DNA from: Bacteroidales bacterium
GTDB taxonomy: Bacteria > Bacteroidota > Bacteroidia > Bacteroidales > JAADJA01
Reading direction: 5' to 3'
Assembly: GCA_029934735.1 (NCBI GenBank)
Contig: JAOZLR010000131.1
Span: 1 to 7,193 of the forward strand
Length of the DNA: 7,193 bases
The position numbers and the translations under genes were made by a program. The notes below the pieces were generated by a model, which ran no database searches, was not told the origin of the DNA, and saw only the letters and a list, made by a program, of their open reading frames with translations. The first letter of the stretch is position 1, and each line of letters begins with the position of its first letter. Positions 1 to 5,798 of the stretch are shown one piece after another.

Positions 1-60
1 TAAAAATGTTTAAAATATTAAAATTGAATTAACCGTTTAATTAACAATTTGAAAAAGAGC

Positions 61-66
61 GGAGGA
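61..66 (+). promoter_or_regulatory. Shine-Dalgarno-like GGAGGA, badly spaced for phoH
   Basis: A purine-rich GGAGGA lies 19 bases before the ATG at 86, too far for a normal ribosome binding site. The only in-frame codon at a normal distance is ATT at 71, a very rare start. Bacteroidota depend little on Shine-Dalgarno pairing, so this may be chance. The rest of positions 1-85 is AT-rich upstream sequence in which I see no gene and no good TAnnTTTG promoter. Confidence 0.25.
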
Positions 67-85
67 ACTCATTCTATACTTTACT

Positions 86-1030
86 ATGACCGAACGAATA
101 ATCGACATAACCACTTACAGCCCCCTTGATATATATGGAGTTAACGACCGGAATATCAATCTTATAAAGTCATTTTTCCCGAAGTTGAAGATTGTAGCAC
201 GCGGTGAGATGATTAAGGCAATTGGCAGCAAAGATATCCTTGATGATTTTGAGAACAAGTTTGCATTGTTGCTGGTGAGTTATGATAAGTTCGGAAAACT
301 TACTGAAAAAGATATTGAGCAGATTATGGATGATAATGAAAATCTGGTTTCTAAACCTGAACAGATTAAAGAAAACGGGGTGTTGGTGCATGGTCGTGAA
401 GGCAGGCATATAAAAGCTTTGACTGTCAATCAACAGAAGATGGTGAAAAGTAGTGAGAAAAATGACCTGATATTTGCCATTGGTCCCGCTGGAACAGGAA
501 AGACATATACTGCTGTTGCTCTCGCTGTCAGGGCTTTGAAAAATAGGGAGGTGAAAAGGATTATTCTTACTAGGCCTGCTGTTGAAGCAGGGGAGAGCCT
601 TGGGTTTTTGCCCGGCGATTTTCGCGATAAACTCGATCCCTATTTACAACCTCTTTATGATGCTTTGCGCGATATGCTTCCGACTCAGAAGTTATTAAAA
701 TATCTCGAAGACGGAACTATTGAGATAGCACCCCTTGCTTTTATGCGAGGACGTACTTTAGACCAGGCTTTTGCCATTCTTGATGAGGCGCAGAATGCGA
801 CTGAAATGCAGTTGAAGATGTTTGTAACGCGAATGGGGAAATCATCAAAATTTATAGTGACAGGTGATGTTACGCAGATAGACTTGCCGAAGAAACAAGC
901 ATCCGGGTTGAAGCAGGCAGAGCATCTTTTAAAGGGAGTACAAGGAATTGATTTTATCTATCTTGATGAGAAGGATGTTGTAAGGCATAAACTGGTTACG
1001 AGAATTATCAGGGCGTATAATAAAATTTGA
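86..1030 (+). CDS. phoH: PhoH family protein (PhoH-like ATPase)
   Basis: This is a cytoplasmic P-loop NTPase of the PhoH/PhoL family, linked in other bacteria to RNA metabolism and stress; its precise role is not settled. The product has 314 residues, normal for the short PhoH form. Residues 1 to about 110 are the N-terminal domain, with the typical YGVNDRNINLIK and KLKIVARG segments. The NTPase core follows: Walker A GPAGTGKT at 133-140, the conserved TRPAVEAGE and LGFLPGD segments, Walker B ILDEAQN at about 231-237, and the sensor-like TGDVTQIDLP at 259-268. The ATG at 86 is chosen because translation begins just before the conserved N-terminal domain. The ATPase gene of the inserted cassette starts 30 bases downstream on the same strand. 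The family call is firm; the biological role is not visible from sequence. Confidence 0.95.
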   Translation: MTERIIDITTYSPLDIYGVNDRNINLIKSFFPKLKIVARGEMIKAIGSKDILDDFENKFALLLVSYDKFGKLTEKDIEQIMDDNENLVSKPEQIKENGVLVHGREGRHIKALTVNQQKMVKSSEKNDLIFAIGPAGTGKTYTAVALAVRALKNREVKRIILTRPAVEAGESLGFLPGDFRDKLDPYLQPLYDALRDMLPTQKLLKYLEDGTIEIAPLAFMRGRTLDQAFAILDEAQNATEMQLKMFVTRMGKSSKFIVTGDVTQIDLPKKQASGLKQAEHLLKGVQGIDFIYLDEKDVVRHKLVTRIIRAYNKI

Positions 1031-1039
1031 GAAAATTGT

Positions 1040-1047
1040 TATCTTTG
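1040..1047 (+). promoter_or_regulatory. Candidate -7 element (TATCTTTG) for the ATPase/TOPRIM-like cassette
   Basis: TATCTTTG matches the Bacteroidota primary sigma factor -7 consensus TAnnTTTG and lies in the 30-base gap between the phoH stop and the ATPase ATG at 1061. Transcription would begin near 1053-1055, giving a very short leader. I see no TTTG at the usual 19-21 base distance upstream; the TTTG at 1026-1029 is only 10 bases away. The -33 half is therefore weak or absent. The motif occurs by chance fairly often in AT-rich DNA, but this position is apt. It would let the cassette be transcribed independently of phoH. Confidence 0.45.
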
Positions 1048-1060
1048 TAAAAAAGGAAAA

Positions 1061-2341
1061 ATGTTACAGCGCGTAAATATCAGGAATTTTCGGAGTTTTA
1101 AAGATGTTACAGTCGATCTGCAAAAGGTTAACTTGTTAATAGGACCAAATAATTCAGGGAAAACTAATTTTTTAAAGGCTTTTGAGTTTTTATCTACATT
1201 TATAAACAGGCATTCTTTTTCTTTAGATTATTTTTTAATGAGCTACTTCAGAATGAGCGTTACTAAGATAAAGAATAGGATGAACGAACCTATATCTTTT
1301 AGTTTTTCAATTAAACTTAGTGATGGGAAATATGGACTGTATATTTTAGAAATTAGTGGAGCTAATAAAAATAATGAACCGATTTATCGTGAATTTGCAG
1401 GCGTTTCAGAAAAGGATTTGCAAATAATGGAAATTGATGATATTCGAATGTTTTTAAATGATTTAGTAGATTTTGGGATAGTAGGAAATAATGCACATAG
1501 GTGGAAAATTTTCCATGATTTTGGAATACCTGTACCAGATGATAAGCAATTTGTTCTTGTTTTAAACCAAGATAAGGAGCTTGAAATGAGAAAAAAGAGT
1601 TGGCTTACAAATGATTTGATTGAATATGTGGATGAAGGATTTTTGTTCGATTTTGGTAATATTTTTAAAGATATAATCATTTACAAACCAGATACAAATC
1701 GAATTGCTGAACCCGGGAAGTTGGGGGTTGAGCAATTTATAAATGCGGATGCCTCAAATCTGGTATCTTTTCTTGATAATATACGTGATATTCATCCTGA
1801 AATATATGAAAGAATAAAATTTGACTTAAATGAATGTCTTGATGAGTTTACAGATTTAAGGTTTATAAAGGTTGAAAAAGATGGTGTTTTATACAAGAAA
1901 ATTGGATTAATTGATAAGCGAAAAAAAATATTTTGGGCTGAAGAACTGTCAGAGGGTACCTTGTATTTCCTGGCTTTGCTTTCAATTATTCATCAACCTG
2001 AACCACCAAAACTTCTCTTGCTTGAAGAACCTGAAAAAGGGATCCACCCTAGAAGGATACACGAGGTGATGGAATATATCTTCAGGCTTGCCGATGAAAA
2101 AGAAATTCAGATAATTCTTACAACCCATAACACTCAATTGGTGGATGAGTTTGACGATATACCCGAATCCGTATTTATTTTTGAAATGGAAAATGGAGAA
2201 ACCAAAATTTATAATCTTTTATCCGATATAATTATTCCTTCTGATAATAAATCGGAAAGATCCGGATTGCCAATTATTAACTATACAGAATTGCTTGGTG
2301 ATAAGTGGTTTCAGGGGTTTTTGGGAGGAGTGCCGAAATGA
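1061..2341 (+). CDS. AAA/ABC-type predicted ATPase (AAA_21 / OLD-like group), probable defence-system ATPase
   Basis: The 426-residue product has the layout of SMC/RecF-like predicted ATPases of the COG4637/AAA_21 kind. It opens with the typical RVNIRNFRSFKD strand, then Walker A GPNNSGKT at 28-35. The ABC signature is LSEGT at 296-300. Walker B LLLLEEPEKGIHP covers 318-330, with E323 as the likely catalytic glutamate. The H-loop histidine is H356 in TTHNTQLVDEF. The middle (about 70-280) is a poorly conserved insertion, probably coiled and helical. There is no C-terminal TOPRIM domain, unlike full-length OLD or GajA. The next gene overlaps by four bases (ATGA) and encodes a TOPRIM-like protein, so the two probably form one complex. 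In known systems such ATPases sense phage or process DNA ends and gate a nuclease partner; that role here is inference. The gene looks more AT-rich than phoH and purC, suggesting transfer. Confidence 0.88.
   Translation: MLQRVNIRNFRSFKDVTVDLQKVNLLIGPNNSGKTNFLKAFEFLSTFINRHSFSLDYFLMSYFRMSVTKIKNRMNEPISFSFSIKLSDGKYGLYILEISGANKNNEPIYREFAGVSEKDLQIMEIDDIRMFLNDLVDFGIVGNNAHRWKIFHDFGIPVPDDKQFVLVLNQDKELEMRKKSWLTNDLIEYVDEGFLFDFGNIFKDIIIYKPDTNRIAEPGKLGVEQFINADASNLVSFLDNIRDIHPEIYERIKFDLNECLDEFTDLRFIKVEKDGVLYKKIGLIDKRKKIFWAEELSEGTLYFLALLSIIHQPEPPKLLLLEEPEKGIHPRRIHEVMEYIFRLADEKEIQIILTTHNTQLVDEFDDIPESVFIFEMENGETKIYNLLSDIIIPSDNKSERSGLPIINYTELLGDKWFQGFLGGVPK
2323..2330 (+). promoter_or_regulatory. Ribosome binding site GGGAGGAG fixing the start of the TOPRIM-like gene
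   Basis: This strong purine-rich site lies inside the end of the ATPase gene, 7 bases before the ATG at 2338. It is the best Shine-Dalgarno sequence in the window. It favours the start at 2338, which overlaps the ATPase stop as ATGA, over an in-frame ATG at 2305 that would add 11 residues buried in the ATPase gene. Confidence 0.7.
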
Positions 2342-2949
2342 AGAGATTGAATTATAGTATGATTTGTGAGGATATTGCACATCAAACTTTTATAAAAGCT
2401 TTTTTGCCTGAGTTTTTGAAACATTCTAATTTAAGTTTGAATATTGAGTTTAATGAGGATTTTTTTTATCGTTTTAAATCCAGAAATTCAAAGGATGTAT
2501 TAAAAAGATATGCCAATGCAAGCATAGTAGCTTTTTGTGATTATGATATTGACTTATTACTAATCGGAGTTGATTATGACGACAGAGATAGAGGAAGATT
2601 TGATAAGGAGATTGGAAAGCTTTACAATGAGATTGATAAGAAGCTTAGGAACAGAAGTGTAATTTTCTTCCCTGTTCAGGCTATAGAACATTGGTTGTTA
2701 TTTATTCAATATCAAATTCAAAATCCTGGATTAACAAAAAATATTTCTGGGAATATAGAGGGAATTCCCCGGAAAGAAGCAAAGATTGATTTTTTTGGAG
2801 AAAGTTTTATTTCAAAAGAAGATCAAAAGCGAAAAATATTTGAAATAGTGGGTCAAGTTGATATAAATAAGTTGATATCCCATTCTCAAAGTTTTAGAAG
2901 ATTTTGTAATGATTTAAGTGATTTATTTCCTAATGAAAATAAAAAATGA
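2338..2949 (+). CDS. Small TOPRIM-like protein (DUF4276/OLD-nuclease-like), putative effector of the ATPase pair
   Basis: The product has 203 residues from the ATG at 2338. I cannot name the family for certain, but the pattern is that of compact TOPRIM-like proteins found beside predicted ATPases. A strand ending in an acidic residue begins the protein (MICED, E11), followed by helix AHQTFIKAFLPEFL. A second strand, LLIGVDYDDRD, carries a DxD at D79/D81, with an extra acidic cluster, CDYDID, at 67-72. A conserved-looking FPVQAIEHWLL lies at 111-121, and SHSQSFRRFCNDL near the C-terminus (181-193) recalls DUF4276 endings. E11, D79 and D81 would be the metal ligands of a nuclease. There is no signal peptide or membrane segment. 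The gene overlaps the ATPase gene upstream and purC downstream, each by four bases. An ATPase-gated nuclease, as in PARIS or OLD-type systems, is the favoured role; this is inference. Confidence 0.72.
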   Translation: MKRLNYSMICEDIAHQTFIKAFLPEFLKHSNLSLNIEFNEDFFYRFKSRNSKDVLKRYANASIVAFCDYDIDLLLIGVDYDDRDRGRFDKEIGKLYNEIDKKLRNRSVIFFPVQAIEHWLLFIQYQIQNPGLTKNISGNIEGIPRKEAKIDFFGESFISKEDQKRKIFEIVGQVDINKLISHSQSFRRFCNDLSDLFPNENKK

Positions 2950-3896
2950 CAAACGCAATTATTAAAACCGATTTTAATTTTCCTAAACAAAAGAGTGTTT
3001 ACAAAGGAAAAGTACGAGATGTGTACAATATTGATGACCAACTGCTGGTGATGGTGGCAAGCGACCGTATTTCGGCTTTCGATGTAGTGCTGCCTAGAGG
3101 TATTCCATATAAAGGGCAGGTCTTGAATCAAATTGCAGCTAAGTTTCTGGATGCGACTTCTGATATTTGCCCAAACTGGAAACTGGCCTCTCCTGACCCG
3201 ATGGTTACTGTAGGACATTATTGCGATCCTTTTCCGGTTGAGATGATAATAAGAGGCTACCTTACCGGGAGCTCCTGGCGGACATATAAAAAAGGGGCAA
3301 GAGAGATTTGCGGGGTTGCAGTTCCTGATGGTATGCGTGAACATGAACGGTTTCCTGAGCCTATTGTCACTCCTACTACAAAAGCTACTGAAGGACATGA
3401 TGAAGATATTTCAAAGGAGGAGATATTAAGTCAGGGTTTGGTGTCGGCAGAAGATTATGCTTTACTTGAGAAATATACCAAAGAACTGTTTAAGCGGGGA
3501 ACTGAGATTGCTGCAGAAAAGGGACTTATTCTGGTAGATACAAAATATGAGTTTGGGAAAAAGGATGGTATAATATACCTGATTGATGAAATTCATACTC
3601 CTGATTCATCACGTTATTTTTACAAAGATGGATATGAGGAGCGTTTTGCCAAAGGAGAAAATCAAAAACAGTTATCTAAGGAGTTTGTGCGCGAGTGGCT
3701 GATGGAAAATGGCTTTCAGGGACAGGAAGGGCAGCAGATGCCTGAAATGACCGATGAGTTTGTAAACAGTGTATCTGAAAGATATATTGAACTTTATGAA
3801 AAGATTGCCGGTGAGAAATTTATCAAAGCCGATGCTGATGATGTGTTAAAGAGGGTTAAAAAGAATATTATGGATTTTCTTGAGGAGAGTTTGTAA
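2946..3896 (+). CDS. purC: Phosphoribosylaminoimidazole-succinocarboxamide synthase (SAICAR synthetase)
   Basis: This cytoplasmic enzyme of de novo purine synthesis joins CAIR and L-aspartate with ATP to give SAICAR (EC 6.3.2.6). The 316-residue product matches the single-domain form of roughly 315 residues I associate with Bacteroidota. Family landmarks are GKVRDVY at 21-27 (nucleotide binding), ASDRISAFDVVLP, the IIRGYLTGSSWR segment, PTTKATEGHDE, LVDTKYEFG at 196-204 and IDEIHTPDSSRYF. The protein is intact to its TAA stop. Its ATG overlaps the stop of the TOPRIM-like gene (ATGA). I see no Shine-Dalgarno sequence and no clear TAnnTTTG promoter just upstream. Expression therefore seems to depend on read-through from phoH or the cassette promoter, possibly with translational coupling. 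A purine gene next to an accessory pair is unexpected by function and suggests that the pair was inserted upstream of it. Confidence 0.97.
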   Translation: MTNAIIKTDFNFPKQKSVYKGKVRDVYNIDDQLLVMVASDRISAFDVVLPRGIPYKGQVLNQIAAKFLDATSDICPNWKLASPDPMVTVGHYCDPFPVEMIIRGYLTGSSWRTYKKGAREICGVAVPDGMREHERFPEPIVTPTTKATEGHDEDISKEEILSQGLVSAEDYALLEKYTKELFKRGTEIAAEKGLILVDTKYEFGKKDGIIYLIDEIHTPDSSRYFYKDGYEERFAKGENQKQLSKEFVREWLMENGFQGQEGQQMPEMTDEFVNSVSERYIELYEKIAGEKFIKADADDVLKRVKKNIMDFLEESL

Positions 3897-3940
3897 TCCA
3901 AAATATGACAGTAACTATGAAACTCACTGACATATTCTTT

Positions 3941-4231
3941 TTAAAAATTATGTTGGAAACGGTTATCTAGAAAAACAACTAATTCTATGTGATTTGACGT
4001 AAGTCCGTATATTAATGATATTTGACGAGTTATAACACATTTTCTCAAGTTTTTATTTGCTGATTTTGGGCATAGTTTATTATGTTTTGATAATTTGTTT
4101 ATAAGAGTTACAACCTTATTATCAAATTTTAGTGCTATATCAAGAGACCAATTATTTATCAGATATTCAAGAATGTTCAAATAAGTTTCTTCAGCCAATG
4201 GCGACCATATAATAGCAAGGCTTTTATGCAT
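3941..4231 (-). CDS. ParE/RelE superfamily toxin of a type II toxin-antitoxin module
   Basis: The 96-residue product fits the ParE/RelE fold. An N-terminal strand, IIWSPLAEETYLNILEYL, has the WS.LAEE.Y.NI.EYL pattern of ParE-like toxins. Helices follow (LDIALKFDNKVVTLINKL), then a P-containing turn (HNKLCPKS), a K.LRKCVI strand, then SLIYGLTSNHIELVVFLDNRFQH. Family members poison either DNA gyrase (ParE type) or ribosome-bound mRNA (RelE type); sequence alone does not say which. The DNRFQH end resembles the D.RQ.P ending of this family. The gene is second in a leftward pair, and its ATG overlaps the antitoxin gene by 8 bases, so it is probably translated by coupling. It converges on purC with a 44-base gap in which I see no clear terminator. 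The frame is intact, so an active toxin is plausible. Confidence 0.85.
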   Translation of the reverse strand: MHKSLAIIWSPLAEETYLNILEYLINNWSLDIALKFDNKVVTLINKLSKHNKLCPKSANKNLRKCVITRQISLIYGLTSNHIELVVFLDNRFQHNF

Positions 4232-4472
4232 TTTTGCTAAAAAATGAATTTACTTTTTTTCGAACATCTGTATTTGAAATGCCTTCACCATTGTCAAGTT
4301 GTCTTATTCCTTGTTCAACAAGCTTTTTTTCTGTTTCCGATAATAAATCCCACCAGTCAACATCATTATCTACTACTTGAGTGAAAAAAGATTGAATGGT
4401 TGACAATATATCCGGATCATTAATATTATCAATGAAATTATGCAGATAAGTTTTTAGCTCGATTGTGTTCAT
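4224..4472 (-). CDS. Probable antitoxin of the type II toxin-antitoxin module
   Basis: This small acidic protein of 82 residues begins MNTIELKTYLHNFIDNIND, a pattern I associate with small helical proteins encoded before ParE/RelE toxins in Bacteroidota. The centre has DVDWWDLLSETEKKLVEQGI, and the end has NGEGISNTDVRKKVNSFF, the usual place for toxin-wrapping helices. It would bind and neutralise the toxin in the cytoplasm. There is no recognisable DNA-binding domain (no obvious ribbon-helix-helix or helix-turn-helix), so autoregulation of the promoter is uncertain. The gene is first in a leftward operon, overlaps the toxin gene by 8 bases and has a well-formed promoter upstream. The call rests on gene order, size and the partner; the protein family itself is not named with certainty. 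Confidence 0.75.
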   Translation of the reverse strand: MNTIELKTYLHNFIDNINDPDILSTIQSFFTQVVDNDVDWWDLLSETEKKLVEQGIRQLDNGEGISNTDVRKKVNSFFSKNA

Positions 4473-4492
4473 AATAATATTTTTTTATGCAA

Positions 4493-4524
4493 CAAAGATA
4501 AATCAATTATTTTTGCTGAACAAA
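4493..4524 (-). promoter_or_regulatory. Promoter of the toxin-antitoxin operon (leftward)
   Basis: On the minus strand, TTTG (4524 to 4521) is followed after exactly 20 bases by TATCTTTG (4500 to 4493). This matches the Bacteroidota consensus TTTG-N19-21-TAnnTTTG in both halves and in spacing. Transcription would start near 4486, about 14 bases before the antitoxin ATG at 4472. It is the best promoter in the window. Confidence 0.72.
4508..4515 (+). promoter_or_regulatory. Candidate -7 element (TATTTTTG) for the aminotransferase gene
   Basis: TATTTTTG matches TAnnTTTG and would place the transcription start near 4521-4523, about 14 bases before the ATG at 4536. No good TTTG is seen 19-21 bases upstream, where the sequence is TTTTTTATG. 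The element lies between the -33 and -7 boxes of the leftward promoter, so the two promoters would occupy the same DNA. Confidence 0.45.
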
Positions 4525-4530
4525 TATTTG
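4521..4530. repeat. Perfect 10-base palindrome CAAATATTTG, possible operator
   Basis: CAAATATTTG equals its own reverse complement. Its left half contains the -33 box of the leftward toxin-antitoxin promoter, and it sits at the predicted start of the rightward transcript. A dimeric repressor bound here could block both. Short AT-rich palindromes also arise by chance, and no second copy is seen nearby. Confidence 0.3.
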
Positions 4531-4535
4531 AAGTT

Positions 4536-5741
4536 ATGATACCGTTTTCCCCACCCCGTATGGATCAAAAGATAATCGACGAAGTTGTTGATACCTTGAA
4601 GTCAGGCTGGATAACTACTGGTCCGAAAGTTAAGAAGTTTGAACAAAGACTGACCGAATATGCCGGCCATAAGGCAACTTTGTGTACCAGTTCAGGCTCT
4701 GCCGGACTGGAACTGATGTTACGTTGGTTTGGAGTAGGGGAGGGTGACGAGGTAATCCTGCCGGCTTATACATACACGGCAACTGCCAATGTGATAGTTC
4801 ATTGCGGCGCAAAACCTGTTTTTGTAGATATTAATGATGACTTCAATATTTCGGTTGATGATATTGAAAAAGCAATAACCGAAAAGACCAAAGTGATAAT
4901 GCCGGTTGACCTTGCCGGGTTCCCCTGCGATTATGATGAGATAAACGAATTGGTAAGCCGAAAGGATATTGCCGGAAAATTCAAACCCAAAACCAAAGAG
5001 CAGGAGAAGCTCGGTCGGATTCTTGTTTTGTCGGATGCAGCACATTCACTTGGAGCTTATTATAAGAATAAGAAAACCGGAAGACTGACCGACATAACAG
5101 TCTATTCATTTCATGCAGTTAAAAATCTTACAACAGCTGAGGGCGGAGCAGTATGCCTAAACCTACCCAATCCTTTTGATAATGAAGAAATCTATAAATA
5201 TCTCAGAATAAAATCTCTTCACGGACAAACCAAAGATGCATTTACAAAAACAAAAGCCGGAGCCTGGCGTTATGATGTGATTGAGCCTGGTTACAAGTTT
5301 AATATGACAGATATTGCTGCTGCAATGGGACTTGTAGAGATAGAACGCTATGATAATGATATGCTTGTCAGGCGAAAGCAGATATTTGACAGATATGCAA
5401 AAGCCTTCTCAGAATTTGATTGGGCTGAAGTTCCTATATATGAAACTGATAAAAAGAGGTCATCCTATCATGTTTTTCTATTAAGAATTAAAGATATTAC
5501 CGAGGAACAGCGTGATGAGATAATCCAAAAGATAACTGAGAAGGGAGTGTCGGTAAATGTCCATTTTATTCCATTACCGTTAATGACCTATTACAAATCA
5601 TTAGGGAACGATATTGCTGATTTTCCTGTAAGCTATGATAATTTCTTGCGGGTTATCAGTCTGCCGGTTTATTATAATTTGACTGATGAGCAGGTGGATA
5701 TGGTTGTGAAAGCTGTAGTTGATTCTTATGATGCTGTTTGA
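4536..5741 (+). CDS. DegT/DnrJ/EryC1/StrS family PLP-dependent sugar aminotransferase
   Basis: The 401-residue product is a full-length fold-type I aminotransferase of the sugar-nucleotide group. Members transfer an amino group, usually from glutamate, to a keto-sugar nucleotide for surface polysaccharide or glycan building. Landmarks are the N-terminal IPFSPPRMDQ and KSGWITTGPKVKKFE, the phosphate-binding SSGSAGLEL with GSAG at 54-57, PAYTYTATANV, D167 and H170 in SDAAHSLGA (cofactor ring contacts), and the Schiff-base lysine K196 in SFHAVKNLTTAEGG. The C-terminal VNVHFIPLPLMTYYKSLG is also typical. All key residues are present, so it should be active. The start fits the conserved N-terminus; there is no Shine-Dalgarno sequence. 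It stands alone, without sugar epimerase or glycosyltransferase neighbours in this window, so the substrate cannot be named. It is divergent from the toxin-antitoxin pair and ends at a hairpin terminator. Confidence 0.93.
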   Translation: MIPFSPPRMDQKIIDEVVDTLKSGWITTGPKVKKFEQRLTEYAGHKATLCTSSGSAGLELMLRWFGVGEGDEVILPAYTYTATANVIVHCGAKPVFVDINDDFNISVDDIEKAITEKTKVIMPVDLAGFPCDYDEINELVSRKDIAGKFKPKTKEQEKLGRILVLSDAAHSLGAYYKNKKTGRLTDITVYSFHAVKNLTTAEGGAVCLNLPNPFDNEEIYKYLRIKSLHGQTKDAFTKTKAGAWRYDVIEPGYKFNMTDIAAAMGLVEIERYDNDMLVRRKQIFDRYAKAFSEFDWAEVPIYETDKKRSSYHVFLLRIKDITEEQRDEIIQKITEKGVSVNVHFIPLPLMTYYKSLGNDIADFPVSYDNFLRVISLPVYYNLTDEQVDMVVKAVVDSYDAV

Positions 5742-5746
5742 TAAAA

Positions 5747-5777
5747 AAAACAGCCCAGAATAAATCAAGGCTGTTTT
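5747..5777. terminator. Bidirectional hairpin terminator between convergent genes
   Basis: A 9-base stem, AAAACAGCC (5747-5755) with GGCTGTTTT (5769-5777), encloses a 13-base loop. Read rightward it ends the aminotransferase transcript, just after the stop at 5741, with a TTTT tail. Read leftward it is followed by a run of eight T, so it should also terminate the secreted-protein gene that ends at 5799. The leftward form looks stronger. Confidence 0.85.
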
Positions 5778-5798
5778 ATTGAAAAAGATACAAAATTC

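Noticed and set aside
71..85. ATT at 71 as the phoH start, at good distance from GGAGGA
   Set aside because: ATT starts are extremely rare, the added residues match nothing I recognise, and the ATG at 86 fits the family N-terminus.
170..433. Minus-strand reading frame inside phoH
   Set aside because: It is opposite a clear conserved gene and its translation has no family pattern; it is a shadow frame.
2024..2032. Walker B of the ATPase has EE where many ABC-type ATPases have DE
   Set aside because: EEPE is a common form in this predicted-ATPase group, so it is not a sign of inactivity.
2305..2337. Longer start for the TOPRIM-like gene at ATG 2305
   Set aside because: The extra 11 residues lie within the ATPase coding end, while ATG 2338 has a strong GGGAGGAG site 7 bases upstream and an ATGA overlap typical of coupled genes.
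2886..3398. Minus-strand reading frame of 170 codons across the TOPRIM-like/purC junction
   Set aside because: It is antisense to well-conserved purC, and its composition is that of a shadow frame.
3905..3970. A 21-residue + strand reading frame after purC
   Set aside because: It is too short, has no ribosome binding site, runs into the toxin gene's end on the other strand and has no recognisable features.
4719..5045. Minus-strand reading frame inside the aminotransferase gene
   Set aside because: It is antisense to a full-length conserved gene and shows no family motif.
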